From assembly GCA_049511415.1 (NCBI GenBank), contig JBEKYC010000003.1, forward strand, positions 62,001 to 126,000: 64,000 nucleotides of DNA, given 5' to 3'. The notes below the pieces were generated by a model that made no database searches, was not told the DNA's origin, and saw nothing but the letters and a program-made list of their open reading frames with translations. This DNA comes from Bog-159 sp049511415 (GTDB taxonomy: Bacteria; Acidobacteriota; Terriglobia; Bryobacterales; Bryobacteraceae). This document shows positions 1 to 8,974 of the stretch, in pieces. A program made the translations under genes and the position numbers. Positions within the stretch are counted from its first letter, which is position 1, and each line of letters begins with the position of its first letter.

Positions 1-2
1 TG

Positions 3-542
3 CGCGCCGCACTGAACCAATCGCCGTCACTGATTCAAAACGATGATGGCAGTTACGGTTGGGTGGACGAGAAGGAAAATGAGGCGGGCGGCCGCCGCGC
101 ATTCGGACACCTGGAGATCGCCCAGGGCGAGCTGATCCTGGAATGCCAGACGCGCCGGCGCCTGGAGCGCGGCAAGAAGCTGCTCCACGATCTCGCGGGC
201 GCGGCTTTGCGGCACAAGGCCGACGATTTTCGGGGATGGAAAGCCGCGCTGAAGGACTACGAAGCTTCCGGCGTCAAGCCCAAGGAATCCGGCGTGCCAC
301 CGGAAGTCGAACGCGAGATCGTGGGGAAGATGATGGCGGAGCACTACCGCACGTGGCCCGACCAGCCGTTGCCGTACCTGGGCGGCTTGACGCCGCGCGT
401 GGCAGTCGCCACGCCGGAGGGCCGCGCACAGGTAATCGAGCTGCTGAAGATGTTCGAGAACGGCGAAGAGCGCAACCGCCGCGAAGGGCACGTGACCTAC
501 GATTTTTCCAAGCTCAAGGCGGAACTGGGAGTTGACTACTAA
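3..542 (+). CDS. 5'-truncated protein with a W-x-D-x-P-x-LGG-x-TPR C-terminal motif
   Basis: The frame is open from the left edge (frame beginning at base 3) to a TAA at 540-542, so the start lies outside the window. An internal GTG at 63 is probably not the true start because readable protein continues upstream of it. The C-terminal part contains the sequence WPDQPLPYLGGLTPR followed by a helix-rich tail. This resembles the end of SEC-C-associated or MbcA/ParS-like proteins, where W-x-D-x-P-x-LGG-x-TPR-x-A is conserved. No catalytic motif is visible, and no SEC-C cysteine motif is seen in the part present. The gene is convergent with the fucosidase, with only 1 bp between stop codons. Function is unknown; the family resemblance is from memory and only moderately secure. 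Confidence 0.55.
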   Translation, partial: RAALNQSPSLIQNDDGSYGWVDEKENEAGGRRAFGHLEIAQGELILECQTRRRLERGKKLLHDLAGAALRHKADDFRGWKAALKDYEASGVKPKESGVPPEVEREIVGKMMAEHYRTWPDQPLPYLGGLTPRVAVATPEGRAQVIELLKMFENGEERNRREGHVTYDFSKLKAELGVDY

Positions 543-543
543 A

Positions 544-1821
544 TTAGCGGGGGCTGCCGTCATACAGCCGGAAGCGGCGGATTTGTGGCGCGGCGGAGGC
601 GTCCATAATCCGCAAACGGACGCGGTTAGCGGTGGTGCGCGGGAATAGATCGATCTTCTTGTGGCCGATGCTGGTCCCCGCCGACAGTGTCTTCCACTGC
701 CTCCCGTCCCACGCTTCGACTACATAGCGCTCGACGCGCTGGCCGCCGCTCAACCGCTCCATCATCACGGCGCGATCGAACGACATAGGCTCGGCCGTGC
801 GGATTTCGAGTGCCTCGGCGGACTGCCAGGACATATCCGGCCCGTCCCGATCGTCGCGGTAGATGCGCCGGATTTCGTCGCCGAACTCCCGCAGGCGCGC
901 CACGTCGGATTCGGGTAGCAGGCCGTGGCTATCGGGCGCGAGGCCGATCATCAACTGCGCGCCGCGGCCGACCGTCTTGTGATACGTCTCGACAAGCTGC
1001 GCCAGCGTCTTCAGGCTTTTCTCGTCGTTGGGATGCCAGAACCAATGGCCGGTGCGCAGTGGCGTATCGGCCTCCGCCGGCCGCCAGCGCAGGTAGCCCA
1101 GGCGGTCCACCACGTTCCAGTTGTCTTCGGAGGCGAAGCCGCTTTCGTTTCCGACCCAGCGTATATCGCCGTATTGCAGGAAACCGACGTCGGCGAATAA
1201 CAGCGTGTTCGGTTGATAGGTACGCAGGGTCTTCACATAGCTATCGAAGTCGTAGACGTGACCTTCGCTGCCTGCGCCATCCAGCCAGAACTCGGTGAGT
1301 TCACCGTACCGCGTGGCTAGTTCAGTCAGCTCACGGCGATAGTATTCGTCGTAGGCGGCGTTGTTCTTGTAGCGCGGCTCGTGCCGGTCCCAGGGCGAGA
1401 GGTAGACGCCGAAACGCAGGCCCTGGCGGTGCGCGGCCTCCGAGACTTCGCGCACAAGGTCGCCGTGCCCGTTGCGCCACGGGCTGGCCTTCACGCTGTA
1501 GGCGGTCTCGGCCGTGGGCCACAGGCAGAATCCGTCGTGATGTTTGGCCACCAGGACGATGTATTGCGCGCCGGCGGATTTGGCGGCGGCGACCCACTGT
1601 CCGGCGTCGAGCGCCGTGGGATTGAAGACTTGCGGATCAGCGCGGCCATCCCCCCATTCGCGGTCCATGAAGGTGTTCGGGCCGAAGTGGATGAGGGCGC
1701 CGATTTCCAGGTCCTGCCAGGCCGCCTGTTGCGGGCTGGGCTTGAGATCGGCGGCGTTTTGGGCGGCGAGCACAGCCGCGAACGCCATCGCGGCGGGAGC
1801 CGAACGGAGGGATGATTTCAT
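544..1821 (-). CDS. Secreted alpha-L-fucosidase (GH29)
   Basis: Hydrolyses terminal alpha-L-fucose from glycans, outside the cytoplasm judging from a Sec-like leader (about residues 1-24). The 425-aa protein has GH29 hallmarks: the sequence ALIHFGPNTF near residues 42-51, KHHDGF at 93-98, and FWLDG with Asp181 as the expected catalytic nucleophile. The C-terminal ~110 residues (AWDGRQWKTL, NRVRLRI) look like a discoidin-type beta-sandwich, as is common in this family. The start chosen is ATG at 1821. A longer reading frame runs through the neighbouring tRNA gene and is not credible. No Shine-Dalgarno is seen before this ATG, and only 14 bp separate it from the tRNA, so co-transcription with the tRNA is likely. 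Confidence 0.9.
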   Translation of the reverse strand: MKSSLRSAPAAMAFAAVLAAQNAADLKPSPQQAAWQDLEIGALIHFGPNTFMDREWGDGRADPQVFNPTALDAGQWVAAAKSAGAQYIVLVAKHHDGFCLWPTAETAYSVKASPWRNGHGDLVREVSEAAHRQGLRFGVYLSPWDRHEPRYKNNAAYDEYYRRELTELATRYGELTEFWLDGAGSEGHVYDFDSYVKTLRTYQPNTLLFADVGFLQYGDIRWVGNESGFASEDNWNVVDRLGYLRWRPAEADTPLRTGHWFWHPNDEKSLKTLAQLVETYHKTVGRGAQLMIGLAPDSHGLLPESDVARLREFGDEIRRIYRDDRDGPDMSWQSAEALEIRTAEPMSFDRAVMMERLSGGQRVERYVVEAWDGRQWKTLSAGTSIGHKKIDLFPRTTANRVRLRIMDASAAPQIRRFRLYDGSPR

Positions 1822-1835
1822 TTGGAGGCGAGTAT

Positions 1836-1911
<76 letters not shown>

Positions 1912-1926
1912 GTCCTTGTATTTCAA

Positions 1927-4900
1927 TTATCCCAGAATCTCACGCGCCTGCCGGGAGTACAAGGGCATGCCGAGCGACTCAAACATCTCCAGCGCTTCGC
2001 GCATCCAAGTGCGCGCGTCGTTCGCTTTGCCGCGCTCGCGCAGCATCACGGCATACCAATACCTGGCGATGGCTTGCGCCACGCGATGCGGGATGCTATC
2101 CGCCAGGCGAATGGCGGCGCGATGGTGCTCCTCGGCGCGCTCCCAGTGGCCGGCGCACGCCGCGGCGATGCCGGCCGCGGTGGCCGGTAGCGTGGATGTG
2201 AATGCCAGCGCGATGCCAGTTAGCATCAGATCCTCCGCGGCAGGGTGCAGGGCCGCGGCCTCAGCGGAAAGGCCCACGGTGGCGAAGCCTTCAATCGCCA
2301 GCACCAGCGACTGCCAGAAACCGATGGGCGCCCGCTGGCCGGGGCGCGGCAGAAAGGGCAGGGTTTTGCGTAACGCGGCGGCGGCCTCGGGATCGCCGGT
2401 TTGCGCCAGCGTCAACGCCAGCGAAGCCTGTGGATAGCCGCTGTACGAGTTCCGCGGACGCTCAATAGCCAGGGCGCGTGCGGAGCACGCCAATGCTTCC
2501 GCCACCAGGCCGCGCATGCGCGCGATATTGGCCAGTTCGGCCTCGCTCATGAAATTCCAGCCAATCTGAACCGCTTCACCCAGATCCACGGCCTCGCGCG
2601 CAAAACGTTCCGCGCCTTCCAGGTCTCCCCTGGCTACGCATCCTTCCGCCAGAACCGATTTGCACATCCACAGGCAGCCCCAGTGGCCCACGCGGTCCGC
2701 CAGCGGCAGCATCTGGCGCGCGATCGATTCGCCCTCCTGCAAGCGGCCCGCGAGCACCGTGGCGCAGGCGCGCATGCCGCCCACGTCGGCCAAACCCCAC
2801 ACGTCGCCCGCCGCCTGAAATATTTGCGCAGCCTGGCGCGCAGCTTCTTCGGCCAGGCCGATGCGCGCGGAATGCCACTCCAGATGAGTGCGCAACTGCC
2901 AGATCATGCCGCCTAGAGCGCCATCTTGCGACGTCCCCAGGATCTGCTCGATCTGTTCCACCAGTTGCAGGGCGGCATCCGTGTCTCCGGAACAAGCTGC
3001 GCAGAGCGCCTTCCCGCTCAGCAGCGCGATGCGGCGCGGCGATGCCTCCTGGCCCAGCATGTCCAACGCCCGGCTGGCCACCTCGAGCCCTTCCGCCAAC
3101 CGAACCCCCCAGTTAAAGATCAGGACCAGAGGGACGCTGGTCTCCGCGAAGCGGCCGGCATCCCCGTTGGCGGCGAAGAGCCGCAATGCCACCTCGTACG
3201 CGCCCAGGGCCGCCATCAGCCGTCCCATGCTGCGCAGGACCGTGGCGCGCTCGGCGTGCATTTCGGCCACGCGCGCGGACTGTTCGCCTGCGATCAGCAG
3301 CAGGGCATTATCCAAGGACGCCAGCGCATCTTCGTAGGCGGTGGCGGCGCACGCCTGCCGGGCGGCGCGCATCAGCCAGGACACGGTCTTCTCGGGATCG
3401 GCCGACGCGCCGGCCTGGAACAGATGATGGGCCAGCGCGGAAGTCTGACTCTCCAGGCTGTCGGCGTAGTAACGTTGGATGGCCTGGGCCACGCGGGCGT
3501 GCAACCGCTGGCGGCGGGGCCGCGAAAGCGCTTCGGCCAGAGTCTGGCGCACCAGCTCGTGCACGAACCGGTAGCGCGGCTCGCGGCCGGCCGGCTCCGC
3601 GACCACCATGTGCGCGCGCTCGGCGGCTTCTACCGCGTCCAGCACGGCGTCCGGAGACCCGCCCGCCACTTCCTCCAGCAAGCCGTAACCGAAGCTCCGC
3701 CCGATTATCGACGCCATGGTCATTACGCCGCGGGCCTCTTCGCCCAGCCGTTCCAACCGCCTGCCGATGACCAGCCGCGCGCTCTCCGGAACTTGCAGCT
3801 CATCGGCACGCAATCCCCGGCCCCAAGCGCCTTTCTCGTCGAACAGTTTCCCTTCTTCGGCCAGGTGCTGGAAGACCTCTTCCACGAAGTACGGGTTGCC
3901 GCCGGTCTCGTCAAAAAGCAGTCCGGCGACGGACGGCGGCGGCGCATGGCCGCTCAGCGCGGCCAGCATGGCGGAGACTTCCCCGGCCGCCAGACGCCGT
4001 AGCGGCATCCGCGTGGCCAGTTTCTGGCGGAACACGGTCTCCAGCATACGGGCGAGCGGTTTCCCCACATCCACTTCGGAGTCGCGGTACGTTCCGATCA
4101 TCAGGATGGGCGCCGTGCGAACCGTCATCGCCAGGTGCTGCAGCAACAGTAGGGTAGGCTCGTCGGCCCAGTGCAGGTCCTCGAACACCACCACCATGGG
4201 CGCCACGCGCGCGGAGCGCTCCACAAAATCGCGGCAGGCATTGAACAGAAAGCGGCGCTGCTGTTCCGGCGGCAGATCGACCGGCGCCGGAATGTCCGGG
4301 TACATGCGCCGGAGCTCGGGCATCAGTTTGGCCACCTCCGGCGCCGCGTCGCCGATGGCTTGACGGAACGATTCGTGCGGCGCCACCCGCGCGCTGTATT
4401 CGAGGATTTCGATGAACGGCACGTACGGCGGCGCGCCTTCCATTTCGGAACAATGGCCTTTTAGCGCCAGGCATCCGCGCTGTTCCGCTTCGGCCAGGAT
4501 GGCCCGCGTCAGATGCGTTTTGCCGACGCCGGCTTCGCCGCCGATCAGCACCAGCGCGCCATGACCGGCGATCGCGCCATCCAGCAGGTGCACCAGTTCC
4601 GCGCGCTCCTGGTCGCGCCCGATCAAAGGGACGCGCGGCGCGGCGTCTTTGCCGGACCGCGAGCCGCCGGCAGCGGACTCGGCTATCAGCCGGGAAAGGT
4701 CCGCGCGCCCCTCGCGCATCGACTGGTAGCGTTCATCCGGCGACTTGGCCAGTAAGCGGCGCAGCAGCAGGAGCATCCCCAGCGGCAATTCCGCTCCTCC
4801 GGCAGCCGCCAGATTGGGCGGATCGCGGAGGATGGCGGCCATGGTCGCGGCCGCGGAAGCGTGCCGGAAGGGGTGCGCCCCGGTCAGCATTTCGGCCAGT

Positions 4901-5532
4901 ACGATGCCGAACGAAAACAAGTCCGACCGGTGATCGAGCGGCGAGCCGGTGGCTTGTTCCGGAGACATGTACTGGGGCGTGCCGATGGCCATGCCCTCCG
5001 CGGTGAGGGGAGCCTCCAGGGCAGTATAAGTTGACTGTATGCTGGGAAACTGCCCGGTCTCCAGCCGTTTCGCCAGCCCGAAATCCAAAAGTTTGACGCG
5101 GCTCTGGGCGGTGAGCATCACGTTGGCCGGTTTCAAGTCGCGGTGCACGAATTTGGCGGCGTGGGCTTCTTCGAGCGCCTCGGCAATCTCGCCCGCGATG
5201 CGCAGCGCCTCGGATCGCATCAGTGGTCCGGCACGCATGCGCGCGAACAGCGTTTCTCCCCGGATATATTCCATCACGCAGAACAGCCGGCCGTCGTGCT
5301 CGCCGATTTCGAATATTTTGCAGATGAACGGATGGTCCAGGGCGGCGGCGGCCAGAGCCTCCCGGCGCAGGCGCTCGCGGGCCACTACGTCGGCGCTCAG
5401 GTCCGCGGGCAGCAGCTTGATGGCTACCGTGCGATCCAGCCTGGGATCGTGTGCCAGGTAGACCTCGCCCATGCCTCCGGCGCCGAGCTTGGAGGTGATG
5501 TGATAGTGCGCGATCGAGGAAGGGACGCTCAT
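1927..5532 (-). CDS. Ser/Thr protein kinase fused to AAA ATPase and TPR-like region
   Basis: A 1201-aa signalling protein. Residues ~9-285 are a Hanks-type kinase: glycine loop GAGGMGEVY (17-25), catalytic Lys39, HRDLKPANV (130-138), DFG (150-152) and GTPQYMSPEQ. Residues ~300-560 form an AAA/ORC-like ATPase with P-loop GGEAGVGKT (331-339) and a Walker B-like VVVFEDLHWAD. The remaining ~600 residues are alpha-solenoid/TPR-like. This is the architecture of PknK- or MalT-like STAND proteins: the kinase senses, and the ATPase oligomerises with its solenoid. There is no membrane segment. Start ATG 5532 was chosen because the kinase fold begins right after it; in-frame sequence upstream has no kinase character. 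The SD is weak. Targets are unknown. It sits 145 bp downstream of the ADOP permease gene. Confidence 0.9.
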   Translation of the reverse strand: MSVPSSIAHYHITSKLGAGGMGEVYLAHDPRLDRTVAIKLLPADLSADVVARERLRREALAAAALDHPFICKIFEIGEHDGRLFCVMEYIRGETLFARMRAGPLMRSEALRIAGEIAEALEEAHAAKFVHRDLKPANVMLTAQSRVKLLDFGLAKRLETGQFPSIQSTYTALEAPLTAEGMAIGTPQYMSPEQATGSPLDHRSDLFSFGIVLAEMLTGAHPFRHASAAATMAAILRDPPNLAAAGGAELPLGMLLLLRRLLAKSPDERYQSMREGRADLSRLIAESAAGGSRSGKDAAPRVPLIGRDQERAELVHLLDGAIAGHGALVLIGGEAGVGKTHLTRAILAEAEQRGCLALKGHCSEMEGAPPYVPFIEILEYSARVAPHESFRQAIGDAAPEVAKLMPELRRMYPDIPAPVDLPPEQQRRFLFNACRDFVERSARVAPMVVVFEDLHWADEPTLLLLQHLAMTVRTAPILMIGTYRDSEVDVGKPLARMLETVFRQKLATRMPLRRLAAGEVSAMLAALSGHAPPPSVAGLLFDETGGNPYFVEEVFQHLAEEGKLFDEKGAWGRGLRADELQVPESARLVIGRRLERLGEEARGVMTMASIIGRSFGYGLLEEVAGGSPDAVLDAVEAAERAHMVVAEPAGREPRYRFVHELVRQTLAEALSRPRRQRLHARVAQAIQRYYADSLESQTSALAHHLFQAGASADPEKTVSWLMRAARQACAATAYEDALASLDNALLLIAGEQSARVAEMHAERATVLRSMGRLMAALGAYEVALRLFAANGDAGRFAETSVPLVLIFNWGVRLAEGLEVASRALDMLGQEASPRRIALLSGKALCAACSGDTDAALQLVEQIEQILGTSQDGALGGMIWQLRTHLEWHSARIGLAEEAARQAAQIFQAAGDVWGLADVGGMRACATVLAGRLQEGESIARQMLPLADRVGHWGCLWMCKSVLAEGCVARGDLEGAERFAREAVDLGEAVQIGWNFMSEAELANIARMRGLVAEALACSARALAIERPRNSYSGYPQASLALTLAQTGDPEAAAALRKTLPFLPRPGQRAPIGFWQSLVLAIEGFATVGLSAEAAALHPAAEDLMLTGIALAFTSTLPATAAGIAAACAGHWERAEEHHRAAIRLADSIPHRVAQAIARYWYAVMLRERGKANDARTWMREALEMFESLGMPLYSRQAREILG

Positions 5533-5677
5533 CTTGCCAGCGTTAAGGCATGATACCACGGACCCGAGGCCAATCAGGCCGGGTTCCGGGCGCCGCGCTT
5601 GCGCCGGCCGGATTGCCGGAACGCAGATCCTCGGGCAGAAACTTCGGCGCCACGAGGCGGGAATCCGCCTAAATCCC

Positions 5678-8074
5678 CTATTCGTAGCGCAGCGCCACCA
5701 GCGGATCGACCGCGGCCGCGCGGCGCGCCGGGATGTAACAGGCGAGCAACGCGACAACTGCCAGCAGCAGCGAGACGGCGGCGAAGGTGAGCGGATCGGC
5801 GGGCGTTACCTCGTAAAGGAAACTCTTCAGCACTGGTGTGATGGCCCAGGCTCCGGCCAAACCGATGGCGATCCCACCCGCGATCAGTCCGGCGCTGTGC
5901 TGAAGAACCATGCGCAGGATGTGCCCGCGCTGCGCGCCGATGGCCATGCGGATGCCGATCTCCTGCGTCCGTTGCGTGACGGCGTAGGCCATCACGCCAT
6001 AGATACCGACGATGGCGAGCAGAAAGGCGATGGAGGAGAAGGATGCCAGAACGCGCGTTTGGAAGCGCGGTTCAGCGGTGGAGGCGTATAGCAATTCCGG
6101 CATGCTGCTCAAGGTGCGGATGGGCAGGTCCCTGTCGACGCTCCAGACCTGCGCGCGCAAGGCCGGCGCGAGGCCGGCTAAGTTGGCGCTCGAGCGCACG
6201 ACGAAGCTGACGTCCTGCAGAAAGAACGAGACCTGGACCTGCGCCAGCGGCTGATATACGGTCATGTGAGCAGAGGCGGGGTTCTCCTGGCGGATGTTGG
6301 ACACCACGCCAACCACCGTCATCCAGTCGCCGGTCCCGGGATTGTCCGCGAAGCTGATCTGTTTCCCGAGGGGGTCTTGATTGGGCCAGAAGCGGCGGGC
6401 GAACGACTCGTCCACCATGGCCACCGGCGTGGCCTTCAGGGTGTCGCGCGCATCGAACGAGCGGCCACGCATCAGCGGGATTCCTATGGCGTGGAAGTAG
6501 CCGGGACTGATGGCCGGCTTGGCCACGGTGACGTCCGGCGGCACCTGCTGGCCGGCCAGTTTGAAGTCACCCTGGATGAGGGCATTCGACAGGGGGAGCC
6601 AGTTCACAGCGCCCACGGCGGTCACGCCCTCCAGATGCGAAATGCGTTCGAGGACTGCATCGTCGAACTGCCGGATCTGGTTGGCCGACTCGTAGGGCTT
6701 GCCGTTGAGTTCCACGCTGGCGGCGATGACGTTCTCCGGACGGAAGCCGAGGTTGGCGGACCGGAGTTTTTCGAAGCTGCGGATCAGCAGGCCTGCGCCG
6801 ATCAGAAGCACCAGTGCCAGGGCCACTTCAGCCATCACCAATACGGAGCGCAAAGCGCCGGTACGAGAACTGCCGCGGGCTGCCGCATCCTTAATATTGC
6901 GCGCCGCGCGCGTGCGCGATAGCTGGATGGCGGGCGCCATGCCGAAGAGCACGCTGGTAACGAGGGAGACCCCGAGATTGAAAGCCAGCACCCAACCGTC
7001 GAAGCGGATCTCAGCGAGGCGGGGGATACGATTCGGCGGCGCGAGTTGAATGAGAGCCTCGACGCCCCACAAGGCAACCACCAGTCCGAGCAGACCGCCG
7101 ATCACGCCGAGTACGGAGCTTTCGGTAAGCAGTTGCCGCACCAGGCGCCAGCGTCCCGCGCCGAGCGCTACACGGATGGCGATTTCGCGCTGGCGCGCCG
7201 AAGCGCGGGAAAGCAGGAGGCTGGCCACATTGACGCAAGCGATGAGCAACACGCATCCCACCGCACCGAGGAAGATCAGCAGGGCCAGGCGCGCATTTCC
7301 TACGACGGCATCCTGCAGCGGAGCGATCACAATCTCGGTGTCGTCGTGCCGGTGCGCGGCGGAGGCCAGGTGCACGAGCGCGGCATCCAGTTCCGCTTTC
7401 GCGCGGGCCGAAGTGGCGCCCGGCGGGAGACGGCCGATGGCGTTGCGGAAAGCCACGTGATCGTTGGCGGCGTCCAGCACGGCTGGAACCCACAGCTCAG
7501 TCTCGGGATCGAAGCCGGGCGGCATTACGCCGATCACGGTGTGCGGCTCGCCATCGAGCACGATGGATTTGCCGAGCGCGCCGGTCTCCGCGTTAAAGCG
7601 GCTGCGCCACAAGGCGTTGCCAATGATCGCGACATGGGCGCGCGCCGGCGATTCCTCATCCGGCCGGAAGTCGCGGCCGAGTTGCGGCTGAACGCCCAGG
7701 GTGGGGAAGAAGTTGGCGGTTACCTGCTGCCCGTGGATGGCCAAGGGGTCGCCGATGCCGGTGGCGTTCCAGCTCCAGAAATCGAAGGCCGCGAGTTGGA
7801 GGGACTTACTGGCGGACCGGAGCGCCAGGAATGCGGGATCCGACATGGTGCCGACGATGAACGGGCTGGGCTTCTTCGGCATGGGCCGCACGGTGTACAG
7901 ATGCGAGGGGTCATGGTAGGGCAAGGGCCGCAGGAGCACCGATTCGACCACCGTGAAGACGGCCGTATTGGCGCCGATGCCGATCGCCAGCGCGGCCAGC
8001 GCGACGGCCGTGAAGGCGGGATTGCGCACCAGGTTGCGGATGGCGTAGCGAAGATCCTGGGCGAGGGAGTGCAT
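5678..8074 (-). CDS. ADOP-family ABC permease (MacB/FtsX-like)
   Basis: A 798-aa membrane protein of the acidobacterial duplicated orphan permease family. The N-terminus (LAQDLRYAIRNLVRNPAFTAVA) and first helix ALAIGIGANTAVFTVV are typical, followed by a MacB periplasmic core domain. A first FtsX triplet of helices lies around residues 270-400, a second periplasmic domain follows, and a second FtsX unit occupies the C-terminus, ending in the family-typical DPLVALRYE. No ATPase gene is adjacent, as usual for orphan ADOPs. The start is ATG 8074; in-frame sequence upstream is not conserved-looking. Such proteins are presumed partners of MacB-like efflux or lipoprotein/peptide export ATPases, but the cargo cannot be read from the sequence. 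Confidence 0.9.
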   Translation of the reverse strand: MHSLAQDLRYAIRNLVRNPAFTAVALAALAIGIGANTAVFTVVESVLLRPLPYHDPSHLYTVRPMPKKPSPFIVGTMSDPAFLALRSASKSLQLAAFDFWSWNATGIGDPLAIHGQQVTANFFPTLGVQPQLGRDFRPDEESPARAHVAIIGNALWRSRFNAETGALGKSIVLDGEPHTVIGVMPPGFDPETELWVPAVLDAANDHVAFRNAIGRLPPGATSARAKAELDAALVHLASAAHRHDDTEIVIAPLQDAVVGNARLALLIFLGAVGCVLLIACVNVASLLLSRASARQREIAIRVALGAGRWRLVRQLLTESSVLGVIGGLLGLVVALWGVEALIQLAPPNRIPRLAEIRFDGWVLAFNLGVSLVTSVLFGMAPAIQLSRTRAARNIKDAAARGSSRTGALRSVLVMAEVALALVLLIGAGLLIRSFEKLRSANLGFRPENVIAASVELNGKPYESANQIRQFDDAVLERISHLEGVTAVGAVNWLPLSNALIQGDFKLAGQQVPPDVTVAKPAISPGYFHAIGIPLMRGRSFDARDTLKATPVAMVDESFARRFWPNQDPLGKQISFADNPGTGDWMTVVGVVSNIRQENPASAHMTVYQPLAQVQVSFFLQDVSFVVRSSANLAGLAPALRAQVWSVDRDLPIRTLSSMPELLYASTAEPRFQTRVLASFSSIAFLLAIVGIYGVMAYAVTQRTQEIGIRMAIGAQRGHILRMVLQHSAGLIAGGIAIGLAGAWAITPVLKSFLYEVTPADPLTFAAVSLLLAVVALLACYIPARRAAAVDPLVALRYE

Positions 8075-8126
8075 GGCGTGCGCAAGGCAAACGAGGTGCC
8101 AAATGGCCGGAAACTGGGTCAACGGG

Positions 8127-8495
8127 TTAGGCGATCCGTGGTGTGCGGTTGTGGGATGCGCTGGCGCGGGACCGGACAGGCTGGGTCAGGCAGCGCGATG
8201 CGGCCGAACCCGTCCGGAGATCTCGGCGCCGCGCGCGTCTTCGGCAGGCCTCGAGATCGTAGTTTGACTGCAGGTTCATCCAAAACTGCGGCGTGGTTCC
8301 GAAATAACGTGCTAGCCGCAGAGCGGTGTCCGCGGTGATGGATCGCCTAGCACGGACGATATCGTTGATTCGGGTCGCGGGCACGAAGAGTTCGGTTGCC
8401 AGTCGATTGACCGAGAGGCCCAACGGTTTGAGGAAGTCCTCGCGTAACGTCTCGCCCGGATGGATAGGCGGGCGTCTCTTGATTTTTCCAAACAT
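8127..8495 (-). CDS. higA: HigA-type antitoxin, 3' end frameshifted
   Basis: The first ~85 residues are a canonical HigA/VapI Xre-type HTH antitoxin: HPGETLREDFL, LSVNRLATELFV, the recognition helix region RINDIVRARRSIT and GTTPQFWMNLQSNYDLE. After YDLEACRRRA the annotated frame becomes an Arg/Ser-rich tail ending at 8127 (122 aa). The neighbouring frame instead reads AEISGRVRPHRAA and stops at 8186-8188, exactly the usual HigA ending. A one-base indel within the GC run 8225-8237 therefore best explains the tail (real mutation or sequence error). The expected RelE-like HigB partner gene is absent on either side. The gene follows hicA by 38 bp on the same strand. Confidence 0.8.
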   Translation of the reverse strand: MFGKIKRRPPIHPGETLREDFLKPLGLSVNRLATELFVPATRINDIVRARRSITADTALRLARYFGTTPQFWMNLQSNYDLEACRRRARRRDLRTGSAASRCLTQPVRSRASASHNRTPRIA

Positions 8496-8533
8496 TAGAA
8501 TCCTCCCATCGATGACGGCGATAGCTCTTGAAC

Positions 8534-8764
8534 CTACTCCCAGTCGTCCAGATCAATGTGCGCCTGGTTCAATATGCTGTGCAGGGTGCCTTTCGGGATC
8601 TCCGGTTTCCTTGGCACGATGGCGGTATCGACGACGCTACCCGCTTGGCGTACGAACTTGACGTGGCTTCCCTTCTGACTCATCTCCACGAATCCCCGAG
8701 CTTCAAGCCGGCGCTTGACCTCGCGGAAGGGTAGGAGCCTAAGCCGCCCCAACCTCAACCTCAA
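8534..8764 (-). CDS. hicA: HicA-type mRNA interferase toxin
   Basis: A short YcfA/HicA protein (about 72-76 aa) with the family core REVKRRLEARGF, SQKGSHVKF (the His in GSH is the expected catalytic residue) and IPKGTLHSILNQA. HicA toxins are double-stranded-RNA-binding-fold ribonucleases that cleave mRNA when freed from HicB. The start is uncertain: TTG codons at 8764, 8758 and 8752 are all possible, since the N-terminal repeated Arg-Leu codons blur the boundary. The gene overlaps the end of hicB by 14-26 bp, so translation is probably coupled. Order is hicB then hicA, the reverse of the order in E. coli but common elsewhere. Confidence 0.85.
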   Translation of the reverse strand: MRLRLGRLRLLPFREVKRRLEARGFVEMSQKGSHVKFVRQAGSVVDTAIVPRKPEIPKGTLHSILNQAHIDLDDWE

Positions 8765-8945
8765 CCGTCCGGAGTTGGGGTGGACGCGTGGCTTGGGGCG
8801 GCTCGAAGTACAGTTCCAGAGCTTCTTTCAGATTTGCGAGGGCCTCTTCTTCGGTGTCGCCCTGGCTGGCGACATCGACTTCCAGGCACTGGGAGACATA
8901 CCACTTCCCTTCGCGCCAGACGGCTGCGGCGAACGGTCGCTTCAT
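8739..8945 (-). CDS. hicB: HicB-type antitoxin (short)
   Basis: A 68-aa HicB/UPF0150 protein with the partial RNase-H-like fold of the family: FAAAVWREGKWYVSQCLEVD, then VASQGDTEEEALANLKEALELYFE. It lacks the C-terminal ribbon-helix-helix or HTH DNA-binding domain of longer HicBs, so autoregulation may be weak or indirect. ATG at 8945 was chosen; a TTG six codons upstream (8963) is the alternative. It neutralises the adjacent HicA by direct binding. About 30 bp separate it from the end of rrf2, so readthrough from the suf operon into this module is possible. Confidence 0.87.
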   Translation of the reverse strand: MKRPFAAAVWREGKWYVSQCLEVDVASQGDTEEEALANLKEALELYFEPPQATRPPQLRTVEVEVGAA

Positions 8946-8974
8946 GTCCGTATTGTTGCACAAGCTGTTGAGCG

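Noticed and set aside
7046..8338. 430-codon plus-strand frame opposite the ADOP gene
   Set aside because: Low-complexity, Gly/Arg-rich antisense of a clearly coding ADOP permease; no family features.
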